The notes beneath the pieces are model-generated. The model saw nothing but the letters and a program-made list of their open reading frames with translations, made no database searches and was not told the DNA's origin. DNA of 64,000 nt, from the NCBI RefSeq assembly GCF_000004075.3, contig NC_026660.2:23563498-23627497 (forward strand), read 5' to 3'. The position numbers and the translations under genes were made by a program. Positions 49,129-60,700 of this stretch are shown here, in pieces; within the stretch, counting starts at the first letter, position 1; the number at the start of each line of letters is the position of its first letter. The DNA comes from Cucumis sativus (taxonomy: Eukaryota > Streptophyta > Magnoliopsida > Cucurbitales > Cucurbitaceae).

Positions 49129-51764
49129 AACAGAAGATGCAATGGCTAATGGATATGAGTTTGTTAGAGTTTGTATCGTTTGATCATTCGTCGACTTCTG
49201 TTGCAATATGCCGAGGAGGAGGATGCGATGCAATATGATCCGATTCGATTGAATTCGGCCGATTTTACCATTATTTGATTTGGTGTGGAATGTGAATCTC
49301 TTCATCTGAAAATTCAAAAATTCATATCCGATTAGATTCGATGATCCATTTATCGTCGGAAGTTGTAAAATCAGAGCTGTAATTATGCGATGAAATTGAA
49401 TTTGTAATTATCAAAGTATGTATGAATGTGGTTGGTTTAGGTGATTTGTTAAATTTCTTCAAGTGTTTTTCATGGCAGCTGGCAATGGAGAATGTAAACA
49501 AAGATTACAAGGAAGGAATGAACAAGAAAAATCATAGATTTTTTCACTCTCCATTTTTTGGTATATAACTTCTCTTTTGGCGCAATTTATTTTACCCAAG
49601 TAGGATTAAAAACACAAAACACAAAAAATTAACTCGTAAATTAGACCAAAATACACATTAATTTAGTGACCAAAGTCAAACTTTTAAGGGTTGATTGTGA
49701 CAAATAATTGATTATTGTAAATTATGTTTAGGGAGCTGATTGTTTTATTTTTGGATAGTTTTTACCTCAAATATGTTATAAATATTGATGAATTATTGTT
49801 ATATATATATATATATACCTTTTCATTGATGGGGTTCCATTTAGAAAAAACATGTCACAGGTGTACTTAAGAAAAGCTTTCAAAATTAGAATGGATAGAT
49901 AGCTACATTTTCTTTAACTCACCCCGAATTAGGGACTCAATTACACTTTCTTATGCTTTCTCCACCACAATAACAATAAAAGTGAATTCTAACTCACCTA
50001 CTCGTGATGGGTGAGAACTCAAAACCGTGAACGGATACTAAAGAAAAGTTTACAGTACCCAATAGTATGCGAGTTGAGGAGAGGAAGAATCAAATATAAA
50101 TCTAGGGTAACTAAATCTGAATAATATTCCTACTAATATAAATGTAAAAGAGTAAGAGAAATACCATTTAGTTTTTAAGACAATAGAATGAGACAAACCA
50201 AAAAGAGGCGTAGTAGCTGGCAGTTTTTGTCTTTTTACGTTGGGACGAAAAGTCAAAATACAATGAACCGAGAGAAACAAAAACCAATCAATCAAACTTC
50301 AAAGTGTGTATATATATTCTTTTCTACATGAAATCATCTTCACATTTCAATGAAACGTTGGGACACTCAAAAGACTTTCAAAACTAGGCTCTCATTCTTT
50401 TTCCAATGTAAAAAGAAAATTTTAGTCACCAAAATCAATAACCTACATGGGTTAAATGCTACGTTCTTCCACTATTTCACAAATCCTTTTTTTTTTTTTT
50501 TCAATTTATAGCATGTCCTCTATTTTTTTTACATATGCAATGTTGCAAAAATGGGGGTCAGACCCAAGTAAGCCCACCTATACTTGACGAGTTAAACTAT
50601 TTTAAGGTTGACATTAATGATGTAACCACCTCCTTATAAATTTTTTAGAAAAGGTGGCTGATTAATAAAATTAATAGTTGCTTACATGTTGGTTTTGATA
50701 GTTATTGTCTTATTGATAACAATCATTGAATGACATGCACTTTACTTTCTTCTTATATATTAAATTACCTTGTTTAAAAAATTCAATATTGAATTATATT
50801 TTAAGACAATTCCATTTTAAACTTAAAATAATAATTCGAACTAAACCTTTATTATTTACAATTTATTATTTACAATCACTATGTAGCCTTGGGGTGGTTT
50901 ATTGAAAAACATATATATATTTTTGTCGTATTTCAAACGAATTGAAAAATCTTTAAAATATCCTATCTTCGTTTCTAAAAGAAAAACGGTAAAACATAAC
51001 AAAATTTGATAAAATAATTACAAAATATAACAAAGTTTTCAGATTCTATCAATAATAAAGATGGTCAAAGATATCAAATTTTTAAGATTCTATTAATAAT
51101 AAACATATTTTACTTGTATTTTTAATTTATTTTGCTATTTAAAAAATATTCCTTTCTAAAATATAGTTACTGTATATAAATTGTTATAAACACATTAAAT
51201 ACGAAATATTTAATTCAAGTTCTTATAAATGAATGAAGCAATCCTTGAGAGGTACAAATTTTATGATTCTATAATGCATCGTTTAGAAGCAGATCCCATT
51301 TATTCTTTTTAATATGTTCAACGTGTGGAGCATTTTCATGAATAAACAATTATCATCATCACTATTTTTTCGGTCCTATGATGTTATTTTGATATTAGAG
51401 ATCAACATAAAACCCCCCATCACTTTTTAAGAATCAACTCTTTTCTATTATTAACATAAAGAGTCTAAATTAAAATGCTTTCAATAAAAATGCCAAATAA
51501 TTATATATTAAAGCATTACAAATATTTAATCAATTCTAGAAACACTTTTCTTTTCATCAGGGAGACTCCAACATTTAAGTTTAAAATTGATATTCGTTGG
51601 ATATGAATGTTTATTGGTCCTAAAGTGCTACTTTACCAACATTTCTACCTTATGTATATGTGTATATATATGAGTTTTCAAATCTAATATTTAGGTCACA
51701 AACACGAAAATAAATTTTGAAAAAGAAAAAAAAAAAAGTTGAAATGCAAGTTACAAGTTTAACC
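49129..51764. other. Intergenic between convergent SAUR and ORANGE-like
   Basis: The first ~300 bases are GC-richer and probably SAUR 3' UTR. The rest is AT-rich with short (AT)n runs (near 49800) and no recognised exon. Confidence 0.55.
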
Positions 51765-54700
51765 TTAGTCAAATGGGTCGAATCTTGGGTCGTGCTCACT
51801 TGCCATCAACATCCCCGTGCAAAGACATGTTGGGCACATTACCTGAATCAATCATGAAAGTTACCGTAAATATAACAATCTCAAGCTCAACCATACAACA
51901 CTTGTCAAAGACTTATTTTATAAATTAATTGAAGAAATTATTAAATGAGGCCACTATAATCTGATTGAAAACTTTTCCCTTAGATATATGAGCAAGAAGA
52001 ACCTCAAATTTATACCCAATGATCACTAGAGGCATACCGATTTTTTAATCCATATCAAACAATTATCATGAGACAACACATTATGTTAGCCTTTTGAAAC
52101 AGCTTTTCTTTAGAAGCAAACTAACAGGTAACCCAACACTACAAAATCAAATTTTTCGACACCAAAACAAGAAACCACTGAAGGTGAGAGATATGAGGGT
52201 GTGATGGATCTTTGCTCGTCTATAGTTTTGTGAGCTTCTATGAGCCAAATGGTTATGTTGACGGTTAGTAAGAGTAAAGAAAACCTCTCTGATGATTTAG
52301 GCCACAAACTTGTCGTCATCAAGAAAGCCGCCTTCTAGTTATTTCTATTGTGTTCATTGATTTCTTCTCCATAGTAATTAAAATATGTAGTAGATTTATA
52401 TCAAGTTGTACAAAAAAAATAACGTTCATTAATGATCATATATAAAGATTAGATTTAAAAAGGAAAAAAAAAAAGAAGAAAGAAGAAAGAAGAAATATGT
52501 AAGACATTAGCCAAAAGTTTTTAAAAAGTATACTGCCAAACAAGTTGTTTTCAAAAGCGAAATAGGTATTTTCAACTACTCTTAAATTAATAAAGAATAA
52601 TTATGATTAAAACTTTGTACCTTTCCTGCACCGGAACAATTGAGACATCTTTGGGTTTTGGGCATTCGTAAAGGGCGGCTAGAAGAAGCAGATAGTGAGA
52701 TGGGGTCAGCACTTAAGCAGACGCCACTGGAAGAACATCGAGCACAAGCCAAATACCCTGTCCATAATAAATAAGATTATGAAGGGATGGTTAGAAACTT
52801 TTAAGCTGAAGGAAAACAATATGAAATTGGTTAACATACAAAATTAACTTTGCCTATTTGATTTCCAAACTTTAAAAAAGGTCTAATATATCCTCAAACC
52901 TCAAACTTTCACCATCTAATAGATCATTGATCTTTTAAGTTTGTTTATCAAGCTTGTTGACAAATTCAATATTTTTTAGAATTCACATATCTCCAAGATA
53001 AAATTAGATGTGGGTCTGATTAAACATAAAATTTAAATCTATATCTGATAGACTAATTTTTTTATAAAAAAATTGAATGTGTTGATAACCTAGTAAACAC
53101 AATAGTGAAAGTTGAAGAGCCTATTAGATATTTTAAAAGTTCAATGATTAATTAGACACAAAATTGCAAATGCAGGCTCAAAAACCTATTAGGCATTTTT
53201 GAAAGCTAGAGATCAAGTAGACATGAACCACAAAGTTAAAAATTAAACTAATTAAACTAAAATATTATGGTTAAAACTTTGAAGGTTGTTCAATTTTAAT
53301 CCCCATAATTTCACTTGTCCAATTTCAACTCTGGTACGTTCCATGAATCTTAAATTTAGTCCCTCAAAGTTAAATTTTAGCCAAATTTAATAAATAATAA
53401 CTAATAGAAATTTTAATGCATCGAAATATAGTATGTGAATATATTTTAAACATATGTTATACGTTACAAAAATCTTTAAAAGAAAAAAACTCGTGTTGTG
53501 AACTAAATTTAAATATTTATGAAAGAATAGGGATTAAAATTGAACAACCAAAATGATATTTTAACCGAACTTTAAACTGGGACGAACATAAATATAAACT
53601 TGGATATAAGATCTTTAAATTGAATTGAGAATGTGATTTTATCATACCACATGAGAATGACAAACATTCAATTTCAAAAGTTCAAAACTAAACTATGAAT
53701 TGGGCAGCAAAGCTAATATATATAGAATCACTTTAAATTAGCACGTACCAGTTCCATGACAATATTTACACCTTTTTTTCTCTTGTTGCTCAACATTGTT
53801 GGCTTCAATTAACATCAAGGCCGAGATGACACCTACCGCTCCACCTGAAAATGACGCCACTATGGGATCCACTTGACTGTATTTGAGATTCAAAAAGAGA
53901 GAAATTGAAGCAAACACGAGAGACAAACGTTGAATTAGCAACAGAATTCAAATTTGGAAAGAAGTTGGGTTTCATGAAATACCTTAATTGCATAGGCAAA
54001 TGCATGTTGCGGATGAAATCTTCGTACGAAGTGCCACCTAATCCCAATTTTAGCTCCAGCTGCCATGGGAAGGATTTTTTCACCAACATTTAGATGGTCG
54101 GAGGCTCGGAGCCATAAATAGATAACCAATATGAAATGTAGAAATTTATTGAGCATGATCATCAAGACTTCAATAAGTAAGTTATGCTTAATTGAAAAAA
54201 AGGAATTTCATCACCATCATTCAGAATCCATATCCTTCCTTATTCTCCGAAGCAGTCAGAAGCAGTAATCGGTAAATATTAAATATATTCGATCCAACTT
54301 ATAGCTCACATGGTAAAGCATATAAAATCTGATAAATATTCACTCTCAAGTCCCATATATGAAGAGTTCCTAATATAAGATATTAAGATACCTTATACTT
54401 GATCAAAATCATGTTCTATTATGATTCATATTCTCACGAATCTTAAAAAGGAGCCATCGTCATCTAAGTATATGTTTTATGACACAAATAAAATATCTCT
54501 ATTATTCTCAAGCTCAAAGATTGCATCCAATGAGGAAAATATTTTCTGGTAGAGTTTTGATATAAAGCTCAAGAAACTACTATTCTCATAAGAATACCAA
54601 AAGCATCCATAAAACTAATAATCGCAGTTAATAAATCATGCTGCTTTTTAAATTCAAGAAAAACATTTTTGTTTCTGTTATTAAGTTTCCGCTCTTCATT

Positions 54701-56342
54701 AACTTTTTGGGGTGGAGTGGAGAAGCAAAATAAGAAACAGCAACCCACATACAAGGGCAATACACCATCAACAAGTCTAGAACAATCCGCAAGGGCGAAG
54801 AACAAGAGCCAAAAGAAGAGGATGTAAGAAATCAACTTACAGTTGGGGCAATAAGGCCACCAAATACAATTATTCCCCATATAACTGACAAGCTGGTTAA
54901 ATATTGCTGCTTCAATGTCTTAGGTGTCTGCAAAGGAAGAAGGGAAAAAATCACTTTAGTCAAATATGAATAGATAAAACCCACCAATAAGTGACCCCGA
55001 GTAACTAAACACAAAAGAGAGAAACAAGAAATACGGTGCATTATATAAGACCTTTTTCGGACTTGGCTGTAACTGAACAGGTGTAAAAAGTTCAGATACA
55101 GTTTACCCATCATTAAAGAAAGTGAACAACTGGATAATAAACACAATTTTAAGCTCATATGGGAATATAAAAATGGGTTTCAGTTTTTCCTTCCAAACTA
55201 TGACTGCAATCATCTAAATGATTTCTGATGGTTTTAAGTAACAGTCAGGCACTAGCCTAGCATTTTTATTAGTGAAGCCATCTGCTGTAGGATGAGAATG
55301 TTTATATCAAGTTCTCAATGTAGTAATGATATTGAGCTTCCTGACGCTGGTAGAAAAAACAGCATACAGTGTTTCCTAATGAACGTTGTGCTGCTAGCCA
55401 TGACTCAACCCTTGACCTACGAGGTCAGGGATTTGAATCTCTCAAACCTCACATTTTTTTGAACTCAAAAAAGAAAAAGAAAATAAGCCAATATGTTGTG
55501 CTTATACGATAGATAAATTTGCCACTTACCACGTGGGGAAGAAAAGGAATAGATGATGGAATGTCAGGCATCTCATTCGCCTCTTCAATGTCATTCTCAT
55601 CGATAGGTTTTAGATTCTTCAAACGTTGTTGAATTCGTAATCTTCTAACCTAACCACCGTTCACAAATAAAAATTTAAAACTGATAATTCTATCCATTAG
55701 GTGATAGCTTTACGCACAAATTTCAAGGGAGAAAAAACTGAAGGATCCACTTCCATTTAGAAACCTAACCTCTTCCATTAGAAGAAAAATTTTATTACGA
55801 CGACTCCTTATGTTGTCTTGAATTTCCTGGAATTGCATCTGAACAAAATCCTGAACGGTCTCCGGTCCTTCTATAATACAAAAGTTACTGAAAAGCAGCA
55901 ACAGAAAAATAAAATCAATAAATTCCAACACACACACATGAATTCCATCTACACAGATACCATAAAATAAATCAAACGAACGCCACAAGTAAACCAGTAG
56001 CTTCTTCGTAAAATTTTCTTTTCAACTCTCAGCAAATTCACAACCAATTACACATTTCAGAGTCGCCACCAAACTTCAACTCCTCAACAACTACTAAACC
56101 CGAAAAACTAACCTGGAAGTGTTATCACTATCAGAGGGAACTGAAGCCGACGCGCCATCGGACGAAGAAGCGCAGATGCGCGGCGATCGTATGGAAATAC
56201 TTCTAGAGGATGCATAGATGGACTTGCAGCATCTATAATCGATGGACAAGAAAATTGAAGCTCTGCAATGGCGAGAGGGCTTGAAATGTGAAATTGGGAG
56301 GGGAAAATGAGAGGAAGGAGCGAAGATAGAAGGTAGAGACAT
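51765..56342 (-). CDS. OR-like: ORANGE-like plastid chaperone (OR-like)
   Basis: Eight exons on the minus strand: 56113-56342, 55770-55887, 55530-55649, 54841-54927, 53983-54059, 53749-53876, 52621-52757, 51765-51842, joining to 324 residues. The start is the ATG that begins a Ser-rich plastid transit peptide (MSLPSIFAPSSHF). Then comes FCIIEGPETVQDF (about 79-91) with the IRSRR site (103-107), two membrane segments (about 160-175 and 214-236) and a DnaJ-type zinc-binding region with CxxC pairs at 247/250, 258/261, 291/294 and 302/305, ending in ASEHDPRFDPFD. The family stabilises phytoene synthase and promotes chromoplast carotenoid accumulation. IPSSIPFLPHVTPKTLKQ, GVCLS and DPRFDPFD place it with OR-like (At5g06130) and not OR itself. 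A SINE sits in intron 3. Confidence 0.93.
55382..55490 (+). mobile_element. tRNA-derived SINE in ORANGE-like intron 3
   Basis: This element has an A-box-like 'tgctagccatgactcaacc', the B-box-like 'ggatttgaatctc', then 'ctcaaacctcacatttttttgaactc' and an A-rich tail of AAAAAAG units. This 3' end is typical of a plant SINE family. It lies in the intron 54928-55529, inserted antisense to the gene. Confidence 0.5.
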
Positions 56343-57716
56343 CGAAAACAGCAAAAGAGAGATATTAAGAGAGAAGAAAGGGAATTTCGAGGGAGAATTG
56401 GAAGAACATGAAAGAATTAAGAAGGGGATAGGGCTAATGCGATTGGGAGGATTTAGTTTTGAGAATCGTTTGCCATTCTTGTGCCTACCAAACACTAACA
56501 GTTCCCACTTCCCATTTTTTAATCTTTGCTGAAGAAGAAGATTGAGAGGATTGGGATTACCATAGAAGGAAAGTTTTGTGAGATCATTTTACCAAAAGAA
56601 TTTCGACCCAAATATCCATAAAATATTGATTTAGAAGGATTATCTCTCGACGGTTTAAAAAGCAAATAATATTTTATATATTTCTAAATAAATATTTTAT
56701 AGTTTTTAAATATGTTTGTTATTAATATTATATTTACATTAGTCCCAATATATCATCTCCTAAGATTTTCTATGATATAAAAAAATATCAATTTAATTTT
56801 AAAATATTAAAGACGTAGAAATGTTGGCATATCGATGTATATTCAACTAACTTAAGAACATACGACATTTATTTGATTTGATCTTACATTTCATCCTATA
56901 CGTGATATAAATAAGCCATAAAAACGGTTAATATCTATAAAATGTTAGACATCGATAAATATTAATTGAGGTAGGCTATCATGTACAATATTATATTACA
57001 TAAATGATATCTTATTATTATTATTCATGTTTTATAAATTCATTTACAATATAGTAGAGAATATTGATTCAATGCATGTTGGTGACATTAATTTTAGAAC
57101 CATTTTGGGTGCAAAATTATTAGCATGAATTTAATATAAGCATCCTCTATTTAAAAATTAGTTTTCATATTGAGAAAATGGAAGAAGAATCTAACATTGG
57201 CTTCGGATAGGTTTGTTTCAATTACTATTGAACTTTTTTTGTCACCGTCCGTTCTTTAGGACTTCCGCCTTACACGTCTCTCCCTAAACAAGAACTAGTG
57301 GTCTCATATTTACAAAATTAGATGATACATTATTTTCTAAGAATATAAATTTACATATGCTTAAATGCACATTGTTTATCGTGTCATTTAATTTTGATTT
57401 TTTAAAAAACTTTGAACTATCACAATTCATTTTGGGTTGCATCCATACATATAACAAAACAAAATCTTTCAACAAAAAATGAAAATTTATATTTCAAACT
57501 TTTGATATATATATATAGTTTACTCGATTGAAACATTTTAGAATTTGAAAAAAAAAACAGAACAAACATGTTTACCAACGTTATATTAGCAAACCACATC
57601 ATTTTTTAGTTCCACAGTAGGTGGAGTGAAGATCCAAACTTTTGAAATCTTCACTATTTTTATAATGTTTTGATCCAATAAGCAACATTCAAGGTGGCTT
57701 TACTCGTAAAAAATAT
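56343..57716. other. Intergenic: ORANGE-like promoter, then AT-rich DNA
   Basis: About 56343-56580 is the likely ORANGE-like 5' leader and promoter. The rest is AT-rich with no recognised exon; 57600-57716 probably includes the 3' UTR of the next minus-strand gene. Confidence 0.55.
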
Positions 57717-60700
57717 TCAACTGAAGAATGGAAACAATAACAAAACAAAAAGACATAAGAACATCCAAGTAATGACCCAAGGGGAAAACCAAGTAGCAAA
57801 GCCCCCATACTCATCATGAGGATCTTCACTCCAAGACAATGTCTCCCACCTAATGCCTCTCTTTTTGGCTTCACCAGTGATTGCACCTCCATTTTCAGCT
57901 AATTTAATATGTGACACAATGTGAGGGAATACTTCCTTACAAGACTTCTCTCCAATCAACAAATCAGAATGCCCAAAACCATTTACAACCACCCTTTCAT
58001 GTCTGAATTTTGGTTGATGCAACTTCATGTACTTGTTAGCCAGAAAGGAAGTGAGAGGACTTACCAGAAGACTCCTTCCACCTGATATGTATAGCGTTGG
58101 AAATTCCATTCTCTCTGGATGTATTAAGTAATTGTTATTCCCTTTGTCGTCAACGACGAAACCCGCTTTGCAAATTTTTCTGAGGTGAGGAAATGCTGCC
58201 ATGGGGAGCACTGAGGAGCTTTCCTTGTTTAACCAGTGATGAACAGAAGGACTCACATTTTCGTGCCAAAATGTGCAGCCAAATATGCCGGAGAAGACTT
58301 CACATTCATTGCACGTGCACCTCTCGTATCGTGGTAACAAACGGGCTATCAATTTTAGGAGCTGGTGCCTTCTGCTGATACTGGATGTTCCCAAGAGAGG
58401 TAGGATCTTGTTCTTGCCAAGTATAGCCATGGAGATCTGCATAAAAGATTCAAAAAGTGCCGAAAGAGACTTACTTCGTTTTTCGTTAACCCAAAGATTG
58501 ATGAAAGTGAGACTTGTCTAATTAAGATCTGTAGTCTGGACATTTTTCAGATCCTAATCAATCACATTTTGACACTCTTAGAAAAGTAAGAACTTGCGCG
58601 AATATTAAGAAAGTTGTACTCACTGGGACCAGAGGAAGCCACATTTTGACCATTGACGATAAGGTTAGCTTGAAAAACATTGAAGAGTTGGTACAAGAGA
58701 GAGAGGCCACACAAGAACTAGAGACATGTCCTCCCATGAGAGAAATGTGTGATGCCAACCCTCCAACACAATGTGCAACAATGTGTACTTTTCTGCACGA
58801 CCCATCCATTTCTAGGATCTTGTTGATTGCTGCAAAGATAAATGAAGGACAAAAAGCTCAATGAAAACAAAGTAATGTTGGTACTGAAAAAATCCGAGCA
58901 GTTAAATTCTTCTGAACATATTACCAGCAGGGATGTCAAATCTGCCAACATCTGCTATTGTGAAGTCATTAGAAGGATTTAGAGGGTGTAATCTAGATTG
59001 CAATAGCCAAACATCGTGACCTTCTCCAAGTAAAGTTCTGGCTAAATCAATGGGTTCTGTTGGTAGATAGTAACTCTCTGTTGAATAGCCATTAATCAGG
59101 ATAACTGGATTAAGTTGTTTTCCTTCTTGAACCCTCGATTGATGTTGGGTACAGCTAAATTTTATGCAACTAATGGTAATTCCATCTTCTGCACAATGCA
59201 CACGACAAAGGCTGAGACAAGTTGAAAACCAAAGCAAGACATAAAGAAATGAATATTGACATCTTAAAAACAGCAATTAATATTTTCTTCTAGGAGGTCT
59301 TTTCAAGTTTCAGTACGGCACAAAGCCATTAACCTTAGTTAGTACCTGTTGTTATTTCAAAACGAGAAGTGTATCCATAAAGGTTTTCTAAGAACCCTAT
59401 TGGTGTTGAGTTTTTGTATTTCAACCTTGGTATCTGTAAGATATAGGTTCTCACAAAAGTCTTTAACAAAAGACTAATGAATTGTCCTCTCTTTTCTCCC
59501 TTAAGGCTTAAGAAACTCTTGAGAAGTTCTAAAATTGAGATGCTAAGTTCCCCTTCTAAAATGGAAACATCATTCATCGAATGGTTTCCTGAAACTTTTT
59601 CAATTCTCACTTGCAGTGTTGTTGTCTCTCGCCAAGCATATAAACCAAAGAGATAAGGATTCAAGGTCTTCTTCCCCTTCAGAATGTATCTGCATTTTAA
59701 CTTTTTAGAATAAAATATAATTCTAAAGGGCATAACAATGTTATCCATAATATAGATGATAAGTGGTGTGGACGTAGAATACATCAAACAAGCTTAAACT
59801 CTCACCTTGCACCAGAAGAAGCTGCAAGGAGAAGATCATAAGTCATATACTGAGTGAAGGGAGTTCTGCAACCAGTATCACACAAATTTACTTCCCCGTT
59901 GATAATGTATAGATTGTCCTTCTCAATGCCCTTAAATTCGACATATCCACCAACCTTTCCTCTAAGAAGTGGATGACATCCTCCAAGACCTTCTTTTGAT
60001 TGACTGAAATCTTTCCAACCCTCGGGGTTCATCTTCATTATGAGAAAAATGGCACAAGGCATTCCTCCCACATAACCCTTCATGGTTTCTTTAACCATGA
60101 CTATTGATCTCTGGGATCTATTTGTTTTTGTTTTGGGCAAAGAATGCCTATCATCATTGATGGCAGAAAGCTCAATGCCACGTTGGCACTTGAACTTGAG
60201 AATATCACTCACAAGATGCTTGCTTACATGTTCAGAAACAATTGTGATTGTAAAAGACGGATTTACACCAACAGAACGTGGAATTAATGAAGCATCGCAA
60301 ACATAGAGGCCTGGATGCACAGAAGCAGGATTCTGAAGATCAAAAACCTGACCACTGGCATTGCAAACACCACAAGAAGAATCAGATGCCACATTGCACC
60401 CACCTAAATGATGAACTGATGTGCTTCGGTACCTTGAAATGAAAAGAACTCCCCCTAACTTTTTTGTGATTCTTTGGAAGACATTTACTTTTTGTGGTAG
60501 TAAAGAATCAAGTGGTGGAAAGAAAGAAACTTTATCTGTGTCCCTTTGCAACATAATTTTCCCATCGCCCTTGTCATAACCCATTGCGTTTAGAACAATT
60601 GCTTGGCTGGCTTTGCAGCTTAGAACTTGTTTCAACTTATCTAAAATTCCATGGAAGAACCAGTAGCCATTGGGCCATCCATAAGTTGTAACGCCTTTAA

